In this document: one piece after another, positions 47,401 through 54,761 of the stretch
How positions within the stretch are numbered: position 1 is the stretch's first letter
How the letters are laid out: each line of letters opens with the position of its first letter
Made by a program: the position numbers and the translations under genes
The notes under the pieces: model-generated
What the model saw: the letters and a program-made list of their open reading frames with translations, nothing else
Told to the model about the DNA's origin: nothing
The model's database searches: none
NCBI RefSeq assembly: GCF_036084755.1
Contig: NZ_CP107968.1
Span: 7,200,001 to 7,264,000, forward strand
DNA: 64,000 nucleotides
Direction: 5' to 3'
DNA from: Streptomyces sp. NBC_00370
Lineage (GTDB): Bacteria; Actinomycetota; Actinomycetes; Streptomycetales; Streptomycetaceae

Positions 47401-50318
47401 TGGTGCAGTGCGATCAGCAGCAGCCACTCCTCGTCGGCGACACGCACCGCAACCGCCCGCAGCAGCGGTCCCGCAGCCAGGTCGAACGGCGCTCCCGCCG
47501 CCTCGCGCAGGATGCCGAGCGCCGCTTCGCCGCCGAGGTCCCGTGCGTCGCGCACCTCGACAGCCACGTCGCGCGGCGCCTCGACGATCTGCGCGGGCCG
47601 GCCCGCGGCGTCCGCCACGAACCGGGTCCGCAGGATCTCGTGCCGGGCCACCAGCGCCGTCAGCGCGGCGCCGAACACGTCAGGGGCGAAGCGCCCGGTG
47701 ACCCGCAGCCCGGCCGGGACGATGTACTCCGCCCGTCCCGGCTCCAACTGGTCCAGGAACCAGAGCCGTTGCTGGGCGAACGACAGCGGCAGCGGCCCCG
47801 CCGACCGGTCGGCGCGCCCCATCGCCGTCACCGTGCCCGGGTCGAGCGCGTCGACGGCGGCGGCCAGCAGCGCGGGGGTCGGTGCCTCGAACAGGGTGCG
47901 GTGGGACACGTCCACCCCCAGGTCCCGGCGCAGCCGGGAAGCGACCCGGGCGGCCAGCAGGGAGTGCCCGCCCAGCTCGAAGAAGTCGTCGTCGGCGCCC
48001 ACCGGGTCCACACCCAGCAACTCGGCCCAGATACCGGCGACCGCGATCTGCGTCGGTGTGCCCGGCGCCGTGAACGCCACGGACAGCTCGGGCCGGTGGC
48101 CCTGCGGTGCGGGCAGCGCCTTGCGGTCGACCTTGCCGTTCGGTGTCAGCGGAAGCCGCTCCAGCGTCACGTAGCGGGCGGGCACCATGTGCTCAGGCAG
48201 GTCCCGCGCCAGGGCCCGGCGCAGCTCGGGCGCCGCAGGACCGGGTTCGTCCGCCGTCACCAGATAGGCCACCAGGCGCTTGTCGCCGGGGACGTCCTCG
48301 CGGACCACGACGGTCGCCGCCACCACGCCGGGCCGGGCGAGCAGGGCGTTCTCGATCTCGCCGAGCTCCACCCGGTGACCGCGCAGCTTGACCTGGTCGT
48401 CGATCCGGCCGAGGTAGACGAGGCGGCCGTCCGGCAGCCACTTGACCAGGTCCCCGGTGCGGTACACCCGGGCGTCCGGGTCCGCGGAGAACGGGTGCGG
48501 CACGAACCGCTCAGCCGTCAGGTCGGGCCGGCCCAGATAGCCGAGGGCCACGTTCACGCCGCCGATCAGCAACTCGCCCGGCACGCCAACCGGCTGGACC
48601 TCGCCGTGCGCGCCGACCACGAACACCTCGGTGTTGTCGATCGCGCGGCCCATCGGCACATGGTCGGCCGTGGGGTCCACCGACACCGTACGGCTGACGA
48701 CGTTGCCCACGGTCGCCTCGGTCGGCCCGTACTCGTTGACGACGGCCGTGGCGTCCGTGCCGTTGGTCAGCATCCGGTGGGTCAGCGCCGGTGTCAGGTC
48801 CTCGCCGCCCGCCACCACCGTCACGATGTCGTGCCGCAGCCCGTCCCGCTCCAACCGGGCGACCAGCAGCTCAAGATGTGACGGCGTCGCCTTGAGGAAG
48901 CTGATCCGCGCACCGGTCGCCACGAGATCCACGGCGGCGTCGAACACCGTTTGCCCGGGACCCGGGTTCGGTATCACCAGGCGCAGCCCCTGCACCAGCG
49001 GCAGGAACAGCGCCGTGACCGTCAGGTCGAACGCGGCCGACGAGCAGAGCAGCGAGCCGATCTCGGCGCCGGGCGCCGCCGGGTAGTTGCGGTCGCACCA
49101 GTGCAGGTAGTTGACGACGCCCCGGTGCGCCACCCGCACGCCCTTGGGGCGGCCCGTCGAGCCGGAGGTGTAGATGACGTACGCCAGGTCGCCGGCGCCC
49201 GCCTCGACCGCCGGGGCCGAGGTGTCGCCGTCCGGCCAGCCGCCGTCGGTGAGCAGCAGTTCAGGACCGGGCGCGAAGAGGCCGGCGTGCGCGGACTGCG
49301 TGACCACCACGGGCGCCGCACTGTCGCCGACCATGTAACGCAGCCGCTCGGCCGGGTACGACGGGTCCAACGGCACATACGCGGCGCCGGACTTGAGCAC
49401 CCCGAGCAGGGCGCACACCAGATCAGGGCCGTGGTCCAGGCACACGGCGACCAGGGCGCCGGGTCCGACGCCCCGCTCGGCGAGGTGGTGCGCGAGCCGG
49501 TTCGCCCGCTCGTCCAGCGCCCGGTACGTCAGCAGCTGCCCGTCGTGCTCCAGGGCGACCGCGTCCGGCTGCCGGTCGGCCCGCTCCGCCACCAGCCGGT
49601 GGACGGTCGACGTGTCGGGGAAGGCGGACCGGGGGCCGTTCCACTCGGTGAGGATCCGGATCCGCTCGGCCGCCGTCAGCATCTCCAGCGCGGCCAGCCG
49701 CGTCCCCGGCGCTTCGGCGGCGGACCTGGCGAGGACACCGAAGTGGTCCGCCAGACGCTCGGCCGTGGCGCGGTCGAACAGGTCGGTGCGGTAGCCCAGC
49801 ACACCGCGCAGCGCGTCGCCGTCGGCGGCCAGCTCCAGGGTGAGCTGCGCCGTGGGCGCGAGCGCCGCCGACGTCTCACCCGCCGTACGCCACACGAACC
49901 ACGGGGCACCGGTCAGCGCGCCGTCGGCCGCGTCGGCGAGCGCCGCGTACGGCAGGCCGCCGCGCGCCCGTACGGCCGTCGCGACCTGCGTCAGCGCGTC
50001 CTCGAACTGCGGGTCGCCCGCCGGACCGCGTACGGCCCGCACCAGCGCGTCGTCGCCCCGCACCACCACCGGGACGTCGCCCCGGCCGGTGTGCCGTGCG
50101 AGCAGTGTCTGAAACACCGTCAGCAGGGCCGTCGAAAGCTCCGTCCCGCGCTCGTGCGCCGTCGCGGACAGCGCCGCGGCCGTCACGGCGGGCACGTCGA
50201 AGAGGACCCGGTCCGAGGGACCCGGTCCGTCGTCGGCCGGGCGCCGGTCCGCCGGCAGCTCCAGCGGCTCAAGACCCGCCAGCGCGCGCCGCCACTCCTC
50301 AACCTGGTGATCAGCCAC
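41490..50318 (-). CDS. Three-module NRPS: (half-C)-A-PCP-C-A-PCP-C-A-PCP
   Basis: 2942 aa from GTG 50318 (GGGGAG 6 nt upstream). Residues 1-215 are only the C-terminal lobe of a condensation domain, without HHxxxDG. A motifs (YTSGSTGRPKG) lie near 382, 1449 and 2503. Carrier serines (FFELGGHSLL or FFQLGGHSLL) are near 783, 1823 and 2881. Complete LCL-type C domains have HHIVSDGWS (973) and HHIVADGWS (2022). Specificity residues read by eye: A1 DLTKVGEVGK (Asn-like), A2 DAWFLGNVVK (Leu), A3 DAWFLGNVIK (Leu). There is no E or TE domain; the last PCP is followed by a short tail that could dock to another NRPS. It is divergent from the precursor-supply operon. Confidence 0.95.
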   Translation of the reverse strand: MADHQVEEWRRALAGLEPLELPADRRPADDGPGPSDRVLFDVPAVTAAALSATAHERGTELSTALLTVFQTLLARHTGRGDVPVVVRGDDALVRAVRGPAGDPQFEDALTQVATAVRARGGLPYAALADAADGALTGAPWFVWRTAGETSAALAPTAQLTLELAADGDALRGVLGYRTDLFDRATAERLADHFGVLARSAAEAPGTRLAALEMLTAAERIRILTEWNGPRSAFPDTSTVHRLVAERADRQPDAVALEHDGQLLTYRALDERANRLAHHLAERGVGPGALVAVCLDHGPDLVCALLGVLKSGAAYVPLDPSYPAERLRYMVGDSAAPVVVTQSAHAGLFAPGPELLLTDGGWPDGDTSAPAVEAGAGDLAYVIYTSGSTGRPKGVRVAHRGVVNYLHWCDRNYPAAPGAEIGSLLCSSAAFDLTVTALFLPLVQGLRLVIPNPGPGQTVFDAAVDLVATGARISFLKATPSHLELLVARLERDGLRHDIVTVVAGGEDLTPALTHRMLTNGTDATAVVNEYGPTEATVGNVVSRTVSVDPTADHVPMGRAIDNTEVFVVGAHGEVQPVGVPGELLIGGVNVALGYLGRPDLTAERFVPHPFSADPDARVYRTGDLVKWLPDGRLVYLGRIDDQVKLRGHRVELGEIENALLARPGVVAATVVVREDVPGDKRLVAYLVTADEPGPAAPELRRALARDLPEHMVPARYVTLERLPLTPNGKVDRKALPAPQGHRPELSVAFTAPGTPTQIAVAGIWAELLGVDPVGADDDFFELGGHSLLAARVASRLRRDLGVDVSHRTLFEAPTPALLAAAVDALDPGTVTAMGRADRSAGPLPLSFAQQRLWFLDQLEPGRAEYIVPAGLRVTGRFAPDVFGAALTALVARHEILRTRFVADAAGRPAQIVEAPRDVAVEVRDARDLGGEAALGILREAAGAPFDLAAGPLLRAVAVRVADEEWLLLIALHHIVSDGWSEGILARELRELYGAAVAGREAGLVPLEFQYADFAAWQRTALEGPALDGQAAYWRDRLAGLQPLELPADHRRPAERSGRGDAVAFTVPAGVVDAARRTAAGQGATLFMSLLAVFQLLMAEYSGQEDIAVGSPVAGRGRAETEELIGFFVNTLVMRTDLSGDPSFGELLDRVRDTALGAYDHQELPFERLVEELAPERDLSRTPLFQTMFVLQNTPDGNAWGLPGLGVEPFAVRAEEAKFDLTLFLTERPDGSLDGNLVFAVDLFDHATAARLAGHFTTLLEAAVSDRQKRLSELEVLTGAERRLVLTEWSGTASLARDADTTAHRLVEERAAQLPTAAAVLSETGELTYRELNERANRLARHLRSLGAGAGRVVAVCLERGPDQITALLAALKAGAAYLPLDPELPSDRLAFMIEDSAAAHVVTDAAHTARLPRTPHRFLTDQDWPGIEELATDDLEPAAAPHDLAYLIYTSGSTGRPKGVQIEHHSLVNLIHWTVESFGAAPGRRVAHLAGIGFDAAAWELWPALAAGATVCVPEDTVRRTPELLRSWLAERQVTGTFLSTPMLEALAALDWSEPTSLAYVLTGGDALRLPAGLLLPFRVVNNYGPTESTVVTTSAEVVPGVPVPPIGRPVRNTVVHVVDRHDRPVPIGVPGELLVGGAGLARGYQGLPQQTAERFVTLDIDGTPRRVYRTGDRVRWLSDGQLEFLGRLDDQVKLRGHRIEPGEIASVLLAGPDVTATAVVLREDVPGDRRLVAYVVPDGRPPTAEELRVRLRRELPDYMVPSAFVTLDRLPLTPNGKVDRRALPAPEPRSAEAGVAPRTPAEHAVAAAWSQVLGTDVTRVGDNFFELGGHSLLATQVTSRLRAALGVEVPVRALFAAPTVAALAAVVAELDVDDAGRIAPVARTGAPLPLSSAQQRLWFLDQLEPGRAEYVVPFALHVRGVLDASALDTALTAMVARHEILRTRFVTDDGEPGQFIDAPAPVGASVHDLRHIADPAERHAAARRFAEDEAGRPFDLATGPLLRAHLVRLAHDEAFVLVTVHHIVADGWSEGVMARELREGYRAAVAGVAPTGLPELPLQYADFSVWQRERLAGDLLEEQLAYWRERLAGVEPLELPSDHRRPAGPPQGGATVPFEVPAEVAARLRAAATANDASLYMVLLAAFQVLLAKYSMQDDITVGSPIAGRNRAETEDLIGFFVNTLAMRTDLSGDPAFTELVARVKDAALGAYDHQDLPFERLVEELAPDRDPSRNPLFQTVFALQNTPDGHTWSLPGLDVEPFAVTLPDAKFDLTLIMSEGPAGSLRGTLEYRTDLFERDTVDRLAGHLGTLLDAVAGDPGARLSQLSVLTPAERRQTLVEWNDTTAAYPDTATLHGLFEERAARQPDTVAVESPQVTLTYGELNARANRIAHHLRTRYGVRPDMPVAVCLGRGADLVTAELAVLKAGAPYVPLDPEYPVERLAFMVRDTGTPVVLTHAAHADRIPSGVPLLLLDECDAEGGPLDGEPVTNPEPAATAHNLAYLIYTSGSTGRPKGVQVEHHSLVNLVHWTAGQYGLDPGQRIALLAGIAFDAAAWELWLGLVRGATCCVTTERVRLTPHLLRDWLGEQAIHATFLSTPMLESLSALDWDEDSTLDYVLTGGDRLRMPPRARLPFRVVNNYGPTETTVIATSTVCVPGDTVPPIGRPIGNTRCFVVDQHGTPQPVGVPGELLVGGVQVARGYLGRPELTDERFVTFDDEEVGGRVYRTGDLVRWQPDGQIEFLRRIDHQVKIRGNRIELGEVEANLITHPGVGEVAVIVREDVPGDKRLVAYLVPAGPEAPSITELHAHLGRYLPDYMVPAAFMALERLPLTANGKVDRAALPVPDGSRPDLGTSYTAPRNTVERHITAVWSELLGIERVGVHDNFFQLGGHSLLATQVASRLRKALRVDVPVRSVFDHPTPAELAQNVADLMMAAINAQFAPAG

Positions 50319-50683
50319 CGTTCACTCCCCATCGTCAGCACGTTGTCAGCGATATACGCGGTACAAGCGGTACAAGCGGTTCGGCGCCGGAAGGACGTCC
50401 GCGGTCAGCACGTTAGGACGCGGGCGCGGGCGCCCCCAGTGGGCACAAGTGACGCCTCCGGGGCTGGCCACAAGTGCCCAGTGCCGCTGGGGAACACCGC
50501 TGGCCACGATGGACGACGTCACCCGCCGACAGCCCGTACGCCCGCAGCCGACTCCCCGAAGTCCCACCGAACGCCTTGGAAACGGGCGGGACTTGGGGGA
50601 CCCGGCCAGGGCGGGGACTGCCCCGGATGACCGGCCCGATCGCAGCGATCGAGGCCCCTACGGTGTCGAGAGGAAAGCCGGTC
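50319..50683. promoter_or_regulatory. Divergent promoter region with several short repeats
   Basis: This 365-bp gap separates the NRPS and the mutase operon. GTCAGCACGTT occurs at 50334-50344 and 50404-50414. CGGTACAAG is tandem at 50359-50376 with a partial third copy. CACAAGTG occurs at 50444 and 50469, inside an inverted pair GGGCAC...GTGCCC. GATATA at 50351-50356 may supply a leftward -10 (TATATC). The density of repeats suggests a control region for the whole cluster; no known regulator consensus was matched. Confidence 0.5.
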
Positions 50684-51154
50684 GTGTACCAGCGTCACCA
50701 GCCCCCGGAGAGCCCGCCCCACGCGGTCCTGAGCACCATTCCCTCGGACGCGCACACCTGGAACCTGCTGTTCCTCCAACTCACCCTGGAGGAACAGGGA
50801 TGGGAGGTCACCAACCTCGGCGCCTGCGTCCCGGTCGACACCCTGGTCACCGAGTCCGCCGCACGGCCCCCCGGCCTCATCGTCGTGAGCACCGTCAACG
50901 GGCACGGCGCCGAGGAGGCCCCGGCCCTCGCCCGCGCGGTGCGTGCCGAGCCCGCCCTGGCCCGGGTACCGCTCGTCATCGGCGGCAAGCTCGACACCGA
51001 GGGGTCCGTCGACCCCGACGCCCATCCCGCGCTCACCGAGGCCGGCTTCGACGCGGTCCTGACCGGGCCGAACGCCGTACCGCGCATGCTCGCCCTGCTC
51101 GACTCCCTGTCCCAGCGCGGGCACGGAAGGGCCTACGCCGATGCCGTCGGCTGA
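50684..51154 (+). CDS. Glutamate mutase small (B12-binding) subunit
   Basis: 156 aa from GTG 50684 (AGAGGAAAG 8 nt upstream). It has a cobalamin-binding Rossmann-like domain: the DxHxxG loop appears as SDAHTWN (axial His kept, Gly replaced by Asn), with IVVSTVNGHG and LVIGGKLDTEG for the nucleotide tail. With the large subunit encoded next, it would isomerise L-glutamate to (2S,3S)-3-methylaspartate through coenzyme B12. The 14-nt overlap with the next gene supports a stoichiometric pair. First gene of the supply operon. Confidence 0.85.
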   Translation: MYQRHQPPESPPHAVLSTIPSDAHTWNLLFLQLTLEEQGWEVTNLGACVPVDTLVTESAARPPGLIVVSTVNGHGAEEAPALARAVRAEPALARVPLVIGGKLDTEGSVDPDAHPALTEAGFDAVLTGPNAVPRMLALLDSLSQRGHGRAYADAVG

Positions 51155-52454
51155 CCCCGCCCCCGGCAGCGCGGGGCCGCTCACCGACCCGCTCCCCGGT
51201 GGCGCCTTCCACCGCTTCATGGCCGAAGCGGCGCACAACGGCACACTCGTCGTCCAGCCCCGCATGGGGTTCGCCGACCCCGCCAGGATGCGCGCGGGAC
51301 TGCTCGCCACCCGTGGCGCGGCCGCCACCACCGTCGGCACCCTCACCCTCGACAGCTTCACCCGCGTCGGTGACTACGCTGCCGCCGCCCGCGCCGCCGC
51401 CCAGGGCCACCAGCTCAACGGTTACCCGCTCGTGAGCATGCCCGTCGCCACCACCACCGGGATGCTCGACGGCGTCCGCGGCGAGGACTTCCCCGTCCAG
51501 GTGCGGCACGGTTCGGCGCAGCCCGGCCGGATCGTCGAGGCACTGGTCGAGGCCGGGCTCGACGCCACCGAGGGCGGCCCCGTCTCGTACTGCCTGCCCT
51601 ACGGCCGCATCCCGCTGGCCACCTCCGTGCAGGCGTGGGGCGAGACGTGCCGCAGGCTCGCCGAACTCCGGGCGACCGGCGTCGAACCGCACCTGGAGAG
51701 CTTCGGCGGCTGCATGCTGGGCCAGCTCTGCCCGCCCTCGCTGCTCGTCGCCATCTCCGTACTGGAAGGCATGTTCTTCCGGCAGCACGGCCTGCGCAGC
51801 ATCTCGCTGAGCTACGCCCAGCAGACCAGCGCCGCGCAGGACGCGGAAGCCGTCCACGCGCTGCGCGCCCTGGCCGCCGACCACCTCCCCGACACCTCCT
51901 GGCACGTGGTCGTCTACGCCTACATGGGCGTCTATCCGGAGACCAGGTCCGGTGCGCTGGCCCTCGTCGCCGACGCGGCCCGGCTCGCGGTACGGACCGG
52001 AGCCGCACGCCTCATCGTCAAGACGGCCGCCGAGTCCGCCCGCATTCCGTCGATCGCCGAGAACGTCACGGCGCTGGAGACCGCCACGACCGCCGGACGG
52101 TCCGAGCGGCGCACCGCACCACCGTCGTCCACCGGCATCGAGGAGGAGGCCCGTGCCCTCGTGGAGGCCGTACTCGGCCTGCACGACGACCTGGGACAGG
52201 CCCTGATCCGGGCCTTCGCCCGTGGCTACCTCGACGTCCCCTTCTGCCTGCACCCCGACAACGCGGGCCGCACCCGCAGCGTCATCTCCGAGCAGGGCCG
52301 GCTGGAGTGGTCCCGTACCGGGTCGCTGCCGCTCGGCCCCACCGCCACCGCGCACAGCACCCACCCCCTGACCTCCTCGGGGCTGATGTACGCGCTGCAT
52401 CACGTCAAGACCCGCTACGACGCGTCCGCCGACCCGCTCGCCCGAGCGAGCTGA
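51141..52454 (+). CDS. Glutamate (methylaspartate) mutase large subunit
   Basis: 437 aa. The sequence follows the E-subunit TIM-barrel of methylaspartate mutase: VVQPRMGFADPARM, TTVGTLTLDSFTRVGDY, LNGYPLVSMPVA, VRHGSAQPGRIVEALVEAGL, TEGGPVSYCLPYGR and the C-terminal FCLHPDNAGRTRS. It binds glutamate and, with the B12 subunit, makes 3-methylaspartate. In the known lipopeptide friulimicin, such a mutase supplies methylaspartate. It overlaps the preceding gene and is followed by a 73-nt gap with a small hairpin (52479-52495). Confidence 0.92.
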   Translation: MPSADPAPGSAGPLTDPLPGGAFHRFMAEAAHNGTLVVQPRMGFADPARMRAGLLATRGAAATTVGTLTLDSFTRVGDYAAAARAAAQGHQLNGYPLVSMPVATTTGMLDGVRGEDFPVQVRHGSAQPGRIVEALVEAGLDATEGGPVSYCLPYGRIPLATSVQAWGETCRRLAELRATGVEPHLESFGGCMLGQLCPPSLLVAISVLEGMFFRQHGLRSISLSYAQQTSAAQDAEAVHALRALAADHLPDTSWHVVVYAYMGVYPETRSGALALVADAARLAVRTGAARLIVKTAAESARIPSIAENVTALETATTAGRSERRTAPPSSTGIEEEARALVEAVLGLHDDLGQALIRAFARGYLDVPFCLHPDNAGRTRSVISEQGRLEWSRTGSLPLGPTATAHSTHPLTSSGLMYALHHVKTRYDASADPLARAS

Positions 52455-52527
52455 CGGACCGTCATTTTCCCCCTTCCGCGGCCCTTTTCGGGCCGGTGAA
52501 CCGTACGTCGACCGGACAAGGACCGAC

Positions 52528-53544
52528 ATGACACTCCAGATCGACCACCCCCTGGCGTTCGCCGCCGCTCCCACCCTTCCCTCGCCGCTGGAACACCTGC
52601 GCGACCCGCGCACCCGGGCGGCCCTGCGCATCCAGCAGGCCCTGGTGGCCGGCGCCCGCGCCTACCTGCGCGCCGACGACGCGGTGGAGATGTCCCACCC
52701 GATCATCGGCCCCGTCACCGACCCCGGCTCGCGCGGCGCCAAGCAGGTCGACGTCGACTACTACGGGCACCGCTACAAGCTGATGACCAGCGCCATCCTC
52801 TACAAGCAGGCGTCGCTACTGGCGTACGACCGGATCTTCCTCGTCGCGCCCAACGTCCGCCTGGAGCCGGTCGAGACCAGCACGACCCGCCGTCATCTCG
52901 CCGAGTTCCGGCAGATCGACGTCGAGTACGCGGGCGCCAGCCGCGACGACGCCATGGACATCGCCGAGGGCCTGGTCCGCCGGGCCGTCACCACCGTCGC
53001 CGACGAGTGCGGCGCCGAACTGGCCGTACTGGGCCGCGATCCCGACGCCCTGCGCCGGTTCGTCGCCCGGCCGTTCGCCCGCGTGCCGCACGGCGAGGTC
53101 GTCGAGCGGCTGCGCAACGACGGCTACCCGCAGGCCGAGGGCACGGAGATCGAGTGGGAGGCCGAGGAGCGCATCTCCCGCCAGGCCGAGGCCCCGTTCT
53201 TCGTCGTCGGCTACCCCAAGGGCTCGCGCGGCTTCTACGACAAGGAGAGCCCGGCCGAGCCCGGTACCCTGCTCAACTTCGACCTGATCGCGCCCGAGTC
53301 CTGCGGCGAACTGTGCAGCGGCAGCGAGCGCGAGAGCGAGTACGCGGCGCTGGTCACCCGGATGCGGGAGACCGGCGAGAACCCCTCCAAGTACGCCTGG
53401 TACCTGGAGGTCGCCCGGCACGGCATCCCCAGGAGCGCCGGCTTCGGCATCGGCCTGGAACGTCTCACCCGCTGGGTCGCCGGCCTCGACTCCGTCTGGC
53501 AGGCCACCGCCTTCCCGAAGCTCGCGGGGGTCGTGTCCCCGTGA
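52528..53544 (+). CDS. AsnRS-core / archaeal-AsnA-like amide synthetase
   Basis: 338 aa class II tRNA-synthetase fold without the N-terminal anticodon-binding OB domain. Motif 2 resembles Asp/AsnRS (VETSTTRRHLAEFRQIDVEY) and motif 3 is GFGIGLERLTRW. AsnRS-like proteins lacking the OB domain include archaeal asparagine synthetase, which makes aspartyl-AMP and amidates it with ammonia. Beside glutamate mutase, amidation of 3-methylaspartate to 3-methylasparagine is a natural inference, matching the Asn-like adenylation codes. Alternatives: an asparagine synthetase or a tRNA-like ligase. Its stop overlaps the next GTG. Confidence 0.82.
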   Translation: MTLQIDHPLAFAAAPTLPSPLEHLRDPRTRAALRIQQALVAGARAYLRADDAVEMSHPIIGPVTDPGSRGAKQVDVDYYGHRYKLMTSAILYKQASLLAYDRIFLVAPNVRLEPVETSTTRRHLAEFRQIDVEYAGASRDDAMDIAEGLVRRAVTTVADECGAELAVLGRDPDALRRFVARPFARVPHGEVVERLRNDGYPQAEGTEIEWEAEERISRQAEAPFFVVGYPKGSRGFYDKESPAEPGTLLNFDLIAPESCGELCSGSERESEYAALVTRMRETGENPSKYAWYLEVARHGIPRSAGFGIGLERLTRWVAGLDSVWQATAFPKLAGVVSP

Positions 53545-54761
53545 CGTACCTGACCGCACCCGGCCTGCCCGAGGACGACATCCGCGCCCGCGCACGCGAC
53601 GGAGCCGCCGCCGTCTTCCCGCCGCTCGACAGCTACGGCACCGCCGTCTTCGGCGGAACCCGCGAACAGGGCGACGAGATCGACGCCCTGCGCCTGGCCC
53701 CGCCCGTCTTCATGCCCGGCCGCCTCGCCAAACTCATCGACCTCGGCCGCGAACCGCTCTACTCCGACGTCAGCCTCACCACCGCCCTCGGCGGCTTCGA
53801 CACCCCGCTGCCGGTGTACGTGTCGGCCCTCGGCTCCACCCGCGTCGCCGGCACCAGCCTCGCCCTCAGCCGCCAGGCGGGACGCCTCGGCATCCCCATG
53901 GTCATCGGCGAGAACGTCGCCCCGATGAACGGCTTCCGCAGCAGCGGCGACGACCACCGCAAGGGTCTGCTGGAACGCATCCTCGCCTACTGCGAGGAAC
54001 TGCCCGACGGCGTCGGCGGCGTCTGTGTCCAGCAGAGCACCGAGGACGCCGACTCCGAGGTCTGGAACCACGTCTACAGCGACCCCGCCGTCTCCGGACT
54101 CCTCGCCTCCGGCCGCCTCGGCTTCGAGATGAAGGTCGGCCAGGGCGCCAAGCCAGGACTCGGCGGCCTCACCATGATCAGCGAGGCGGTCGCCGCCGAC
54201 CTCGAAGGACAGTACGCCGTCGAGCGGCTCACGGACGCCGGACCCGTCCTGCGCTGCTCCAGCCCCGGCACCTTCACCGACGAGATCTTCCGCCGGCAGA
54301 TCCAGCTCATGCGCAACAACTACCCCCGCGCCCGCTGCTGGGTGAAACTCTTCCCCGGCAGGGACGTCGGCCACGCCGCCGGCATCGCCTGGGACGCGGG
54401 CGCCCACGCCGTCACCGTCGACGGAGCCGAGGGCGGCACCGGCTGGGCCCCCACCGGCTTCCTCGGCCACGTCGGACTGCCCCTGGCCGAGTGCCTGCGC
54501 CGCGTCGAACCCGCCGGCCGCACCCTGCTCGCCAGCGGACGCGTCTGGGACGGCATCCGCGCCGTGAAACTGCTCGCCCTCGGCGCCCGCGCCGTCGGCC
54601 TCGGCCGCGCGGCGCTCGTCGCCGCCGACGAGGACCCGGCACACGGGCTCGAACGCCTCCTGGAGGCCATGGCCCTGGAGATGCGGATGGCCGTCAGCTC
54701 CCTCGGCAGATACGCGGCGGACGAGACCGGCCCCGAGGACCTGTGGAGGCCCGAGTCATGA
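53541..54761 (+). CDS. FMN-dependent glutamate-synthase-like protein (stand-alone GltB FMN domain)
   Basis: 406 aa from GTG 53541 (GTGA overlap). FMN-barrel features of glutamate synthase: PVYVSALGSTRV, VIGENVAPM, FEMKVGQGAKPGLGGLTMIS, VKLFPGRDVGHAAGIA, VDGAEGGTGWAPTGF and ALGARAVGLGRAAL. Neither the N-terminal glutaminase domain nor the iron-sulfur Cys cluster of classic GltB is obvious. The family reductively aminates 2-oxoglutarate via FMN. In this operon it could recycle the 2-oxoglutarate released by SbnB to glutamate for SbnA and the mutase. That role is inference. Confidence 0.85.
   Translation: MTYLTAPGLPEDDIRARARDGAAAVFPPLDSYGTAVFGGTREQGDEIDALRLAPPVFMPGRLAKLIDLGREPLYSDVSLTTALGGFDTPLPVYVSALGSTRVAGTSLALSRQAGRLGIPMVIGENVAPMNGFRSSGDDHRKGLLERILAYCEELPDGVGGVCVQQSTEDADSEVWNHVYSDPAVSGLLASGRLGFEMKVGQGAKPGLGGLTMISEAVAADLEGQYAVERLTDAGPVLRCSSPGTFTDEIFRRQIQLMRNNYPRARCWVKLFPGRDVGHAAGIAWDAGAHAVTVDGAEGGTGWAPTGFLGHVGLPLAECLRRVEPAGRTLLASGRVWDGIRAVKLLALGARAVGLGRAALVAADEDPAHGLERLLEAMALEMRMAVSSLGRYAADETGPEDLWRPES

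Noticed and set aside
44826..48881. 1351-aa open frame on the plus strand
   Set aside because: It is antisense to the three-module NRPS, has no domain and mirrors the GC-skewed codon positions of the real gene.
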